This document shows positions 34,226 to 42,734 of a stretch of 64,000 nucleotides of DNA, piece by piece. A program made the position numbers and the translations under genes. A model generated the notes under the pieces. The model was not told the origin of the DNA. It ran no database searches and worked only from the letters and a program-made list of their open reading frames with translations. Each line of letters starts with the position of its first letter. Position 1 is the first letter of the stretch. The DNA is from Planotetraspora sp. A-T 1434 (GTDB taxonomy: Bacteria > Actinomycetota > Actinomycetes > Streptosporangiales > Streptosporangiaceae), in assembly GCF_025420585.1 (NCBI RefSeq), contig NZ_JAOEGB010000005.1, positions 186,001-250,000 on the forward strand, read 5' to 3'.

Positions 34226-34929
34226 TCCTCGATGGCGCCGCCCACGGCTCGCAGATGTTCGCGGAAGGTCAGCGAAGGCGTCTCCCTGCGGCGGGCGAGG
34301 TAGGCGTCGAACCGCACCTGGCCGCGCAGGGAGTCGCCCGCGCGGATCCGCTCGGCCTGGCGTCGCTCGGTGTCGCGGATCTTCTCCGCGAGGCCGAAGA
34401 GGTCCGCGGCGCGGGTGGCGGGCACGAACAGCACGCCGTCGTCGTCGCCCAGGACCAGGTCGTCACGGCTGACCGTCCAGTCGCCCACGGTGGCGGAGTC
34501 CATCGCGTCGTGGGGACGGGGATCGAGGCGCAGCGGGCCGGTCGGGATCGCTCCCAGGCTGAAGACCGGCAGTCCGATGGCTCGGATGTCGGCCGTGTCG
34601 CGATGCAGCCCCCAGATCACGATGCCCGCAAGCCCGGCGGCCTGGGCCTCCAGGACGACGAGGTCGCCGACGCAGGCTTCGTCGAGCCGTCCGCCGTTGT
34701 CGACCACCAGGACGTCGCCGGGCTCCGCCCGTTCGAACGCCTCCAGGAAGACATCGACGCTGCCGGCGTGCCGGGAGGGGGACGCACGCCCGATGAGGCG
34801 GCCGCCGGGCACCACGGCGCGCAGGAGCGCGGGCCCGCAGCGCACAGGGAGCTGAGCGCGAATGCAGGCGTCCGCCAGGTGGGCGGTGGTCAGTGTCCCG
34901 AACCGCCGCCGAAGGTCTTGCTGATCCAT
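34222..34929 (-). CDS. RraA-family aldolase/demethylmenaquinone-methyltransferase-like protein
   Basis: A 235-residue RraA-like protein. LTTAHLADAC, PGDVLVVDNGGRLDEACVGD and the GLAGIVIWGLHRDTADIRAI stretch match the family; the G-x-x-x-D-x-x-x-R-type site of HMG/CHA aldolases is partly altered (LHRDTADIRAI). Members are either pyruvate-type class II aldolases or RNase E inhibitors. The downstream methyltransferase start overlaps its stop, so the two are coupled. Its role is undetermined. Confidence 0.85.
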   Translation of the reverse strand: MDQQDLRRRFGTLTTAHLADACIRAQLPVRCGPALLRAVVPGGRLIGRASPSRHAGSVDVFLEAFERAEPGDVLVVDNGGRLDEACVGDLVVLEAQAAGLAGIVIWGLHRDTADIRAIGLPVFSLGAIPTGPLRLDPRPHDAMDSATVGDWTVSRDDLVLGDDDGVLFVPATRAADLFGLAEKIRDTERRQAERIRAGDSLRGQVRFDAYLARRRETPSLTFREHLRAVGGAIEE

Positions 34930-35012
34930 GCCGCGCTTCCTCCCGCCCGTGCCCTCTGACGCTTCATTGTCCGTGAGGCTCTGGCCGAGGGAAACCGGGA
35001 TCGGCTAGGGGG

Positions 35013-36047
35013 TCACAGAAGGGTGAGCTGCTCCGGCGCGGAGGCTCTGGCGGGCTGCGGGCGCTGAGGGATCCGGCGGGCGTCGCGAGAACTCGACCGG
35101 CCGATTCCGTACCGCCGGGCCAGCGCGGCGACCTCCTGGGCGATCCGCTCCTGGTATGCCTTGGGGGCGTAGGCGCCCCTGCCGTACATCTCCGTGTATC
35201 GGGGGACGAGCCGGGGGTGCTCCCTGGAGAGCCAGGCCATGAACCACTCCCGGGCGCCCGGGCGCAGGTGGAGCACGATCGGGGTGACGTGGGCGGCGCC
35301 GGTCTCGGCGATCCGCCGTACGGTCTGCGACAGCATGGCGGGGGAGTCGGTCAGGTAGGGGAGGATCGGGGCCATCAGCACGCCGCAGCGGATGCCGTGC
35401 TCGGTGAGGGTGGCGCAGACCTCCAGCCGTTTGCGCGGGTGCGGCGTGCCGGACTCGACCGCGCGCCACATGGCGTCGTCGACGAAGCCGACCGAGACGG
35501 CGGTGCTGACATCGGTCACCTCGGCCGCCTGAGTGAGCAGGTCGAGGTCGCGCAGGATGAGGGACCCCTTGGTGAGGATCGAGAACGGGTTGGCGGCGTC
35601 CCGGAGGGCGGTCAGGATGCCGCGCATGAGCTTGTAACGCCCCTCGGCCCGCTGGTAGCAGTCGACGTTGGTCCCCATCGCGATGTGCTGCCCGGCCCAC
35701 TTGGGCGCGGCGAGCTCCTTGCGGACGAGCTCGGCCGCGTTGACCTTCACGATGATCTTGGAGTCGAAGTCCTCGCCCGATCCGAGATCCAGATATTCGT
35801 GTGTCTTCCGGGCGAAGCAGTACGTGCAGGCGTGGCTGCAACCCCTGTAGGGGTTGATGGTCCACTCGAACGGCACGCGGCTCTGGCCGGGGACGCGGTT
35901 GATGACCGAGCGGGCGTGGATCTCGTAGAACGTGATGCCCCGGAACTCCGGCGTGTCGAAGGTCCTCGTCACCGCCCCGCGCGCGAACAGCGGGAGGGCC
36001 TCGTCGCGCTGACCGTGATCGGTCAGACGCAGATTGTCCCAGCGCAT
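35013..36047 (-). CDS. Rv2578c-family radical SAM protein
   Basis: A 344-residue radical SAM enzyme of the Rv2578c/SplB-related family. The [4Fe-4S] motif is INPYRGCSHACTYCFARKTH (C-x3-C-x2-C near residues 71-78), followed by NPFSILTKGSLILRDLDLL and the strand EVTDVSTAVSVGF. Relatives include spore photoproduct lyase, so a nucleic-acid-repair or modification role is plausible but unproven. An intact LexA-type box ends 9 bp upstream of the ATG. There is no ribosome-binding site, suggesting a leaderless message. Confidence 0.9.
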   Translation of the reverse strand: MRWDNLRLTDHGQRDEALPLFARGAVTRTFDTPEFRGITFYEIHARSVINRVPGQSRVPFEWTINPYRGCSHACTYCFARKTHEYLDLGSGEDFDSKIIVKVNAAELVRKELAAPKWAGQHIAMGTNVDCYQRAEGRYKLMRGILTALRDAANPFSILTKGSLILRDLDLLTQAAEVTDVSTAVSVGFVDDAMWRAVESGTPHPRKRLEVCATLTEHGIRCGVLMAPILPYLTDSPAMLSQTVRRIAETGAAHVTPIVLHLRPGAREWFMAWLSREHPRLVPRYTEMYGRGAYAPKAYQERIAQEVAALARRYGIGRSSSRDARRIPQRPQPARASAPEQLTLL

Positions 36048-36055
36048 GACATGAT

Positions 36056-36071
36056 TAGAACGCGAGTTCGA
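36056..36071. promoter_or_regulatory. LexA (SOS) box candidate
   Basis: TAGAAC-GCGA-GTTCGA. The core GAAC-N4-GTTC is the actinobacterial SOS-box core and one flank (GTTCGA) is complete. It lies 9 bp upstream of the radical SAM start, where LexA would block transcription; the divergent DUF3040 gene starts 113 bp away. Confidence 0.68.
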
Positions 36072-36183
36072 GGAAGATCGCAACTCACAACACGCGGTAA
36101 ATACCGGGTCTTGGATACGGCTAATGATCTTCATCGTTGGGCAGAACGTCGGCACACACCTTGCGTCTTGGGAGAGGTGCGCC

Positions 36184-36453
36184 ATGGCCTGGTCGCAGGA
36201 CGAAGAGCGGATGCTGGCGATGATCGAGCGGCACCTCACCGATGAGGACCCGAGACTCGCGGCCAGGCTCGAGTCGTTCAACGAGCGGGTGGAGCGTCGG
36301 CAGCGCGGACGGCGCCGGGCGGTCGGCCGCGCTCGCCAGTGGCCACGCCGGTCCACCTTGATCATCGTGGTGAGCTGGCTGTTGATCGCCACATTGATCG
36401 CCACATTATTGATCATGGCTCTCCGGAACGACGCGGCCGCGTTCCCGATGTAG
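36184..36453 (+). CDS. DUF3040 membrane protein
   Basis: An 89-residue small protein typical of actinomycetes: a charged N-terminal half beginning MAWSQDEERMLAMIERHLTD, an Arg-rich stretch and one C-terminal membrane helix (TLIIVVSWLLIATLIATLLIM). GAGAGG lies about 7 bases before the ATG. Function of DUF3040 is unknown. In the DNA, the codons of the helix include an ATTGATCGCCACATT repeat. Confidence 0.88.
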   Translation: MAWSQDEERMLAMIERHLTDEDPRLAARLESFNERVERRQRGRRRAVGRARQWPRRSTLIIVVSWLLIATLIATLLIMALRNDAAAFPM

Positions 36454-36589
36454 AGACCACCTGAACATACGGGCGCCGACCGACGGGCAGCTGGAGCGCT
36501 CTGCCCCCGCCGCCCGCCTTGCCGACGCCGTCGACGAAGGCGCGTCAGTGGTGGTGGTCGTGCCGGCCGAGGGTCTCCACGGGGGTCGC

Positions 36590-36744
36590 GGCTGGGTGTA
36601 GCCCATGAACTCGACGTAGGAGGCCACCTCGTCCCAACGGCCCGTGGTCACGATGGCGAACGAGACGCCGCGGGCGTTGAGGTAGACCGCGTCCTTCAGG
36701 TGCCACGCCGTGGTGGTGCAGCCCTCGCACTGCCCCTGGAAGGA
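36590..36744 (-). pseudogene. Fragment of a DUF899 (thioredoxin-like) gene
   Basis: One frame reads QGQCEGCTTTAWHLKDAVYL, NARGVSFAIVTTGRWDEVAS and YVEFMGYTQP, an unmistakable internal piece of a DUF899-family protein, about 50 residues of a normal ~230. Both ends break off into unrelated sequence. It lies in a 690-bp gap (36454-37146) that otherwise shows no gene; the part from 36745 to 37080 holds nothing I recognise. Confidence 0.65.
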
Positions 36745-37106
36745 ACTCCGAGCGCCATCCGGATCGCATCGACCGGTTCATCGAGCATCCCGACCCCCTC
36801 GCGATCCGGAGTCAGCCGTTGCCGCAGTTCAGCATGACGAAACGGAGCCGATACGGTCGCCTGCGAAGTCATCGGGTCCGGCCCGGCCCCTGCGCTGGCG
36901 TAGCCGAACGCCTTCTCTGGCGCTTCCTCAATTCCGTCTCATGCGAGGTACCCGACGCTGAGCCGTACGGACCGGACCGGGTTTAAAGGGCCGGTTCAAG
37001 TAGACACCGCTGAGCTACCGGCCTGACCAGGCGCGAAAATGGCCGCAGGTCAGGGACGGGTTCGTGAATTTTCGCGATTGCTACGTGACGGGGACCCCAA
37101 CTGTTA

Positions 37107-37122
37107 GGATACGACTGTATCC
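37107..37122. promoter_or_regulatory. TetR-type operator candidate
   Basis: GGATAC-GACT-GTATCC, perfect 6-base arms, 25 bp upstream of the hydrolase ATG. The TetR gene is the second gene of the same unit, so autoregulation of the hydrolase-TetR operon is likely. Confidence 0.65.
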
Positions 37123-37146
37123 ATAAAGGGGAGAGATGAGGTCACC

Positions 37147-38067
37147 ATGCGCGCCCCCGACCGGCCGTCGGCCTTCACCAGCGACAATGCCCGCGACAGG
37201 TACCTCGCCGCCTATGACCGGGTGCTCGGCGAGCTGTGGCCAGTGCCGGTGGACTCCATCGACGTCGAGACCCGCGCCGGCAGTGTGCGGATCCACCGGG
37301 CCGGGCCCGCCGAGGGGGATCCGGTGGTCCTCCTGGCCGGTGCTGGTGGGAACGCGCTGGCCTGGTACCGCTACATCGAGCCGCTGGCGCGCATGCGTCC
37401 GGTCTTTGCCGTCGACCCGCTCGGCGAGCCCGGCCGCTCGGTTCAGACGCAGCCGCTTGTGACCGGTGCCGAGGTCGGTGGCTGGCTCACCGACGTCTTG
37501 GCCGCGGCCGGCGCCGAGCGCGCACATGTGGTGGGATCCTCTTACGGCGGCTGGACCGCGGTGGAACAGCAGCTTGGCGGGGGTGGCCGAGTCGCGGCGC
37601 TGACGCTGGTGGATCCGGTCGGCTTCGCGCCGCTGAGCGGGCGGTTCTACCGGTGGGTCATCGTCGGCGGTATGGCCGCCCTGCTTCCTCGTGCGCTACG
37701 ACGCCGTGTCGCCGGCGCGGTCGGCAACGGCGCGCTGCGTGAGGACGTGCTGATGAAGCTGCTGCTGGCCGGCCGGTCTTTCCGCCGGCGGCTGCCCATC
37801 CCGCCCACCTACACCGACGAGCAGGTGCGTGAGCTGTCCGTGCCCGTACAGGTGCTGCTGGGCGCCCGCAGCGCGGTGCACAACGCGCAGTCGGTGGCCG
37901 CGCGGCTGGCCGAAATCGCGCCGTCGTGGCGGGTGGAGATCGTGCCCGACACCGGGCACGCGCTGCCCGTCGAAGCTCCAGGCCTGGTCACAGAGCGGAT
38001 CCTCACCTTCCCCGGCCAAGCCCGGGCCGAGATCGCAACGCCGGGGCACGGCACGGAGCGCAGTTAG
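37147..38067 (+). CDS. Alpha/beta hydrolase
   Basis: A 306-residue hydrolase. PVVLLAGAGGNALAWYRYIE is the oxyanion loop, HVVGSSYGGWTAVEQ the nucleophile elbow (Ser near residue 127), VPVQVLLGARSAVHN the acid strand and IVPDTGHALPVEAP the catalytic His region. ATG 37147 has GAGG five bases upstream. It is followed after 9 bp by a TetR gene and preceded by a TetR-like operator, the usual layout for an inducible detoxifying hydrolase. Confidence 0.9.
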   Translation: MRAPDRPSAFTSDNARDRYLAAYDRVLGELWPVPVDSIDVETRAGSVRIHRAGPAEGDPVVLLAGAGGNALAWYRYIEPLARMRPVFAVDPLGEPGRSVQTQPLVTGAEVGGWLTDVLAAAGAERAHVVGSSYGGWTAVEQQLGGGGRVAALTLVDPVGFAPLSGRFYRWVIVGGMAALLPRALRRRVAGAVGNGALREDVLMKLLLAGRSFRRRLPIPPTYTDEQVRELSVPVQVLLGARSAVHNAQSVAARLAEIAPSWRVEIVPDTGHALPVEAPGLVTERILTFPGQARAEIATPGHGTERS

Positions 38068-38076
38068 GAAACCGGC

Positions 38077-38703
38077 ATGCCCAAACAGGTGGACCATGAT
38101 GAGCGGCGACGCCAGTTGACCGAGGCACTGCTGCGCATCGCCAGCACCCGCGGCCTGCAGGCGGTGTCGATGCGTGAGATCGCCGCCGAGGCCGGAGTCT
38201 CACTGCGTGTCGTCCAGTATTACTTCACCGACAAGCAGGCCCTGCTCGACTCCGGCCTCGCCGAGCTGGCCGCCCGCCTGGACCGCCGAGTCCGGCAGCG
38301 GGCCGCCGCCGACACGGGCCGGCTGTCCACGCGAGGTGTCTTCGAAGCCGTCCTCGGCGCGATCCTGCCCTCCGACGAGCAGAGCCGGCTGGACTCGCTG
38401 GCCTGGACCGCCTACTACACCGCCGCCCTCACCGACCCGGCGCTCGCTGCGGCCGCGCTCACCCGACCCGACGCGCTGGAAGACTTCCTCACCACCCGGC
38501 TCACCACCGCGCAGCAGGCCGGGGACCTCGCCTCCGATCGCGACCCGCGCACCGAGGTCGCCACACTTCTGGCTCTCGCCAACGGCCTGACCGCCAGCGT
38601 CCTGGGCCGGCAGCGCAGCCACGCGGCCGCCACCGCGATCATCGACTACCACCTCGACCGCCTCTTCGGACCGACGGCCACACTACGGCCGCCCCCGGAC
38701 TGA
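38077..38703 (+). CDS. TetR-family regulator
   Basis: A 208-residue TetR protein: HTH at about 12-58 ([46 protein letters not shown]) and a C-terminal domain of the TetR_C_6 (BetI-like) style ([39 protein letters not shown]). It is co-transcribed with the upstream hydrolase and most likely represses the operon through the palindrome at 37107-37122. Confidence 0.93.
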   Translation: MPKQVDHDERRRQLTEALLRIASTRGLQAVSMREIAAEAGVSLRVVQYYFTDKQALLDSGLAELAARLDRRVRQRAAADTGRLSTRGVFEAVLGAILPSDEQSRLDSLAWTAYYTAALTDPALAAAALTRPDALEDFLTTRLTTAQQAGDLASDRDPRTEVATLLALANGLTASVLGRQRSHAAATAIIDYHLDRLFGPTATLRPPPD

Positions 38704-38824
38704 GCCGCACCGACCAAGGCTCCTCACCTGCACTCCGGCCAGCAACCATCCATCCTCGCGGCCCGTTTCTGCCAGATTGGCACCCGTGGAAGGCCGGGTT
38801 CACCTGCGCCCCGGCGATCGGCAG

Positions 38825-39011
38825 ACGCCACGTTGCTGGCCACCGTGCGGCACCTGGAGACCTCCTCGGTCGATGACGCTCTGCACGTGCTGGATCTGCT
38901 GATCATCTCCAACCTGCCGGCCCGGGCCGAGCGGGCGGCGAGGCCGAGCAACTGCGCACGTCTCGAGGCTGCGCAAGGCGGCGCGCACGATGGCCTCGGC
39001 GGTGGAGGTCC
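38825..39011 (+). pseudogene. Tn3-family transposase fragment
   Basis: In one frame TLLATVRHLETSSVDDALHV, LDLLIISNLPARAERAA, and after a frameshift near 38940 RLRKAARTMASAVEV. This is an internal part of the DUF4158/Tn3-type transposase. It is a decayed scar; no terminal repeats are visible nearby. 38704-38824 holds nothing recognisable. Confidence 0.6.
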
Positions 39012-39430
39012 GGCGTGTCTGGCGGAAGCGACCTGGGCTGCCACGTTCCGGCCGTCCGCCGTACCTGAAGCGGACGGGGGTCGTGGTGGCCGGAGTGGTG
39101 TTCGTGCTGGGCGGGCTGCTGCTGCGGGTTACCGTGGCGACCTCCATCGACCTCGGCTACCAGGCACCGGTCGCGGTGCTGGCTGGGTGGCTGGTACGCC
39201 GGTGGACGGCGAGCGGCGGGTGGACGGACCGGCACAGCCTCTGCTTGGCCGGTGGGGCGTTGGTAGGGCACACCGCGTTCGGGGTGGTGGCCAACGCCGT
39301 CACCCTCGCCGACAAGCTGGAGCTGTCCACTCGGGGGCTGGTCATGGTCAGTCTGCTGGCGCTGTTCGGCCGCCGACGCCCGGCCGATGCCGACGAAATA
39401 ACCCGAAAAAAATTCTTCCGCCAGATGTAG
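38990..39430 (+). CDS. Hypothetical small membrane protein (possibly chimeric N-terminus)
   Basis: A protein of up to 146 residues with four hydrophobic segments (GVVVAGVVFVLGGLLL; APVAVLAGWLV; LCLAGGALVGHTAFGVVANAV; GLVMVSLLALFG) and a basic C-terminus. I do not recognise a family. The first seven residues (MASAVEV) belong to the Tn3 scar, so the true start may be further in, or the gene may be a fusion made by the rearrangement. It runs in the same direction as the RibD-like reductase 57 bp downstream. Confidence 0.45.
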   Translation: MASAVEVRRVWRKRPGLPRSGRPPYLKRTGVVVAGVVFVLGGLLLRVTVATSIDLGYQAPVAVLAGWLVRRWTASGGWTDRHSLCLAGGALVGHTAFGVVANAVTLADKLELSTRGLVMVSLLALFGRRRPADADEITRKKFFRQM

Positions 39431-39487
39431 AGAACGTCGCCACGGCTGCGACCCACCTGTGAAAGCAAAAGAGAACAGGAGCCGGAC

Positions 39488-40048
39488 ATGCGTAAGATCA
39501 TCTTCTGGGTGCACACCTCGATCGACGGCCACATCGACGGCCCGAACGGCGAGTTCGACTGGCCCGTGATGGGCGAGGAACTGTCGGCGTACTCCGAGGC
39601 GCTGGGCGACCGTTCCGACACCTTCCTGTACGGGCGCGGCGTCTGGGAAGGCATGGTGGCCTTCTGGCCGAATGCCGAGTCGATGTCGGACCACCCGCAC
39701 GTCCTGAAGTTCGCCCCTCGCTGGCGCGACACGCCGAAGATCGTCTTCTCGAAGACACTGAAGGAGACCGACTGGGCCACCCGGATCATCGGCGACGACC
39801 TCGCCGAGCAGGTCGCCGACCTCAAGCGGCAGGACGGCAAGGACCTGCTGCTCGCCGGCGGCTCCAGCCTGGCCGCCGCGCTCACCGACCACGGCCTGAT
39901 CGACGAGTATCACCTCGCGGTGCACCCGGTCGTGCTGGGCGGTGGCCGGCCGCTGTTCGTCCCGCGCGAAGAGCGGCTGGGCCTGCGGCTGGCCGAGTCG
40001 CGTACCTGCGATTCGCAGGTGGTGGTGATGCGGTACGACCGCGTCTAG
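39488..40048 (+). CDS. Dihydrofolate-reductase-fold protein (RibD C-terminal family)
   Basis: A 186-residue NADPH-binding reductase-like protein. HTSIDGHIDGPNGEFDW at the N-terminus, LYGRGVWEGMVAFWP in the middle and LLLAGGSSLAAALTDHGLID, HPVVLGGGRPLF toward the end are the marks of the RibD-C/YyaP group. An AGGAG site precedes the ATG by 7 bases. The family is often linked to resistance or unknown reductions; no riboflavin genes are near. Confidence 0.9.
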   Translation: MRKIIFWVHTSIDGHIDGPNGEFDWPVMGEELSAYSEALGDRSDTFLYGRGVWEGMVAFWPNAESMSDHPHVLKFAPRWRDTPKIVFSKTLKETDWATRIIGDDLAEQVADLKRQDGKDLLLAGGSSLAAALTDHGLIDEYHLAVHPVVLGGGRPLFVPREERLGLRLAESRTCDSQVVVMRYDRV

Positions 40049-40104
40049 CGGAGTGCGGCAGGAAGCGCTCAACGAGCGCTTCGCCCAACGCCGTTCCTCG
40101 CGAC

Positions 40105-40215
40105 GGCGTGCGCCCGTCGCGATGTGTTGAGCGCCTGACGGGTCACCAGCCGCGCAAAGTACGAGTTGGTGTCCCGCACGGTCGTGAGGTCCACGTCGGC
40201 CCGCTCGTCGGAGGC
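40105..40215 (-). pseudogene. ECF41 (SigJ-like) sigma factor fragment, region 2 part
   Basis: The minus strand reads ERADVDLTTVRDTNSYFARL then VTRQALNTSRRAHA, and after a slip REER. In ECF41 sigma factors this is the run between the first helix and region 4 (normally ...VDLxTVRDTKSYLARLVTRQALNRLR...). It would directly continue the other fragment at 42597-42698. The rest of the 40049-40368 gap contains a GAAGCGCTC-aac-GAGCGCTTC hairpin (40062-40082) just after the reductase stop, a possible terminator, and nothing else recognised. Confidence 0.65.
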
Positions 40216-40368
40216 GGCTGGCGCCCCTTGCGCCCGGCCGCTGTTGAGCCGAGCCTGCGCCTATGACGGGTTCTTGGGGGCTGGGTAAGGTTCCGGGTCT
40301 GGCCGAACGCCGAGCCGCCATGTACGTGGGCTTGGAGGAGCGAGGCGAGGAGAGGAGTGGGCCCGCAT

Positions 40369-40974
40369 TCAACTGCCGAGGGCGCGCTTTTGTGGGTGGA
40401 TCGCCTCGCCGCGGGCGAGCATGTCAACGAACTGGGTGATACGGCGGGCTCGGGTCTCGGCGCGTTTGGCGTTCGCGATCCGATAGAGAATGGCGTAGCG
40501 GTTTTGGGAGGTGAGGATGTCGAACATAGCTTGTGCCCGGGGTTTCGCGGCCAATGCGGCGGCCAGGTCGGCTGGTACCTCGATCCCGGCTTGTCCCGCG
40601 TAGGCCGTGTCCCAGCGGCCGTCGGCCTTGGCGCGTTCGACCTCGGTCATTCCGGCCGGATGCATCCGGCCCTCGCTGATCAGACGGGTCACGATGGAAA
40701 CGTTCCGCTCTGACCAGGGACTTTGCCTTCCGCGAGGGGTGAAGCGCCGGCAGAAGGTGATCTCATCCCGCCGTCGTAGCCGACCATCGATCCAGCCGTG
40801 GCACAGGGCTTCGTCGAGCGCCTGGTCATAGGTCAGGCTGGTGGGCCGGGTCGTGTTCTGCTTGGCGAGGACCAGCCACACCCCTGCCGAGCTGTTGTGG
40901 TGCCTGCTGAGCCACTCCCGCCAGGCTCGGGCATCGGTAACGGTCAGTTCCAGTAGTTCGTTGCTCATCGTCAT
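40369..40974 (-). CDS. YdeI/OmpD-associated family protein
   Basis: A 201-residue protein. WLVLAKQNTTRPTSLTYDQA, LDEALCHGWIDGRLRRRDE, FTPRGRQSPWSERNVSIVTR and AGIEVPADLAAALAAKPRAQ are the family hallmarks; the C-terminus has the usual RYAILYRIANAKRAETRARR helix. The ATG at 40974 is chosen because AGGGG precedes it; an upstream ATG at 41016 lacks one. Homologues are called bacteriocin-protection proteins, but this role is weakly supported. Confidence 0.88.
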   Translation of the reverse strand: MTMSNELLELTVTDARAWREWLSRHHNSSAGVWLVLAKQNTTRPTSLTYDQALDEALCHGWIDGRLRRRDEITFCRRFTPRGRQSPWSERNVSIVTRLISEGRMHPAGMTEVERAKADGRWDTAYAGQAGIEVPADLAAALAAKPRAQAMFDILTSQNRYAILYRIANAKRAETRARRITQFVDMLARGEAIHPQKRALGS

Positions 40975-40990
40975 GTGCCCCTGATGATCA

Positions 40991-41335
40991 TCAAAGGGAT
41001 GGTTGTCGGCGGTCACCCGAAGGTGGGAGCCCAGGACGGGGGCCTGCCGGAAGTGGCGCTGGATCGGTCAGCGCGAGCGCTGCCCGCTCCTCCTCGGTGA
41101 AGAAGGCGTCTCGCGCCAGGTGACCACGTTGTGCAGCCGCTCCTCGGTCTCCATGCTTCTTCGCCGACTGGACGCCGGCGAACACACACGGGCTGCAGCC
41201 GTTGATCTGGCTGGCCCGCAGATGGACCAGCTCGAGCACGAGCGGGTCGACGCCACCGGCGTGAATCGCCTTGTGGAGATGCTGGATCGCTGTGATCACG
41301 TCGGGATTCGCCATGCTCTTCATGCGTGCTTCCAT
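40991..41335 (-). pseudogene. Decayed carboxymuconolactone-decarboxylase-family (AhpD-like) gene
   Basis: The N-terminal half matches the intact gene at 52500-52961: MANPDVITAIQHLHKAIHAG, LVHLRASQINGCSPC, AKKHG. After that, two compensating frameshifts replace the expected TEERLHNVVTWRETP (present in a neighbouring frame, 41110-41150) and the last ~40 residues are lost. The CxxC pair (CSPC) is retained, with Cys-Val-Phe-Ala after it. Likely non-functional. Confidence 0.7.
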
Positions 41336-41509
41336 GGGTCCTGCCCTCGTCGGTTACGTGCGCCCATCCGGGCCCGTCATCTGACGCACCTTGGCGGAGG
41401 TCATCGTCGTCGTAATGGACTTTTCGGCCGAGGAGTTCTCGGTCATGCCGGCGACGTTACGGTATGACCCGGTCAGAAACGGTCCTGGTTATCGAGCAGA
41501 CTGTTAGCC

Positions 41510-42523
41510 GTGGTCAACACCTCGGCACGGCTGCTGCGGCTGCTGTCTTTGCTGTCAACGCGGCGGTCCTGGACGTCCGCTGATCTTTCCGCCCAGCTGG
41601 AGATCACCGAACGGACGGTTCGCCGGGACATCGCCCGGCTACGTGAACTCGGCTACGGCATCGAATCGGAGATGGGCCCATGGGGCGGCTACCACCTCGG
41701 GCCTGGAACCAGCATTCCGCCACTGATCCTTGACGAGGAGGAGGCCCTCGCGGTCGCTGTCGGGCTGCGCACCGCCGCCTTCAGCGGAGTCTCCGGCAGC
41801 GACCAGGCAGCCCTGTCGGCGCTGCTGAAACTACGGCAGGTGCTGCCGGCCAGGATCGCCGACCGGCTCGGCGAGCTGGACGCCGCGTTCACCCACACCG
41901 CACGACCCGACGAAAGCCAGATCTCCCCCGCGCTGCTGCTCGACCTGGCCACCGCGTGCCGGCGAGGCGAACGCACCCAGTTGACCTACCGCGACCGGGC
42001 CGGAACGACGTCCACCCGCCGAGTGGACCCCTACCGGCTCATCTACACCGGCCGCCGCTGGTATCTCCTCGCCTACGACCTGACGCGGCAGGACTGGCGC
42101 ACCTTCCGTACCGATCGCATCATCGATGCCACAGCCACCGGGCAGGCCACTGCCCTGTCCGACCCGCCAGATCCGGCACAGATGGTCAGCACGGGCGTCG
42201 CGCTGAGGCCCTACCCGGTGCGGGTGACCATCCGCCTGACCGTACCGGCCGATGAGGCCCGCAGGCTGGTACCACTAACGGTCGGCGTCCACCACCCGGA
42301 CGGCGATGACGCCACGATTATCGACATCGGCGGGCCAGACGCCGACGGCCTGGCCCGCTACCTGCTCAGCCTCGGCCGACCACTCCAGATACTGCACCCA
42401 GAAGAGGTCCGCCAGGCATTCCTCACCCGCACACATCAACTCCTCGAGGACAACCAGGGGCACAAACACCCGCCGATAGCTGACACGGCTACCTGCAGTG
42501 ACGGATGTTGTCGGCCACCATGA
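41510..42523 (+). CDS. WYL-domain HTH regulator
   Basis: A 337-residue regulator of the YafY type: HTH at about 5-50 (TSADLSAQLEITERTVRRDI, ARLRELGYGIESE), WYL domain at about 145-210 (TQLTYRDRAGTTSTRRVDPY, RLIYTGRRWYLLAYD, RTFRTDRI) and a WCX tail. The C-terminal Cys-rich end (TCSDGCC) is unusual. The start is GTG 41510 or the next GTG at 41513. It is divergent from the decayed CMD gene, which it may once have regulated. Confidence 0.88.
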   Translation: MVNTSARLLRLLSLLSTRRSWTSADLSAQLEITERTVRRDIARLRELGYGIESEMGPWGGYHLGPGTSIPPLILDEEEALAVAVGLRTAAFSGVSGSDQAALSALLKLRQVLPARIADRLGELDAAFTHTARPDESQISPALLLDLATACRRGERTQLTYRDRAGTTSTRRVDPYRLIYTGRRWYLLAYDLTRQDWRTFRTDRIIDATATGQATALSDPPDPAQMVSTGVALRPYPVRVTIRLTVPADEARRLVPLTVGVHHPDGDDATIIDIGGPDADGLARYLLSLGRPLQILHPEEVRQAFLTRTHQLLEDNQGHKHPPIADTATCSDGCCRPP

Positions 42524-42596
42524 AGTGCGACTGCAATCTGAGATTCCGCGTTAGCGCAGGTCAGCGATATCCGTTGGTTTTTCGGCCAGGACTACC

Positions 42597-42698
42597 GGGA
42601 CCCCCTACAGCCGTCGTCGGATTCGGTTACCGAGCCGAGTATCCGTAGACGATCGTGAACAGCAGCGGCCGCAACAAGGTGAACCGCTCGGCATACAT
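42597..42698 (-). pseudogene. ECF41 (SigJ-like) sigma factor fragment, N-terminus
   Basis: MYAERFTLLRPLLFTIVYG in one frame and ILGSVTESDDG in the next are the N-terminal residues of an ECF41 sigma factor (compare LRPLLFAIAYRILGSVSGAE at 59657). It ends near 42597 and is continued by the fragment at 40105-40215, 2.4 kb away on the same strand. Confidence 0.65.
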
Positions 42699-42734
42699 GC
42701 TGCTTCGTCACGGGGACGGGACCACCCGCGCAGC

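Noticed and set aside
36998-37024. tRNA-like 5' end on the minus strand (GGCCGGTAGCTCAGCGGT)
   Set aside because: The D-arm start looks right, but no matching anticodon arm, T-arm or acceptor 3' strand follows; at most a fragment.
40062-40082. 9-bp hairpin after the RibD-like reductase as a confident terminator
   Set aside because: No T run, and the sequence is part of a sigma-factor remnant; mentioned only as possible.
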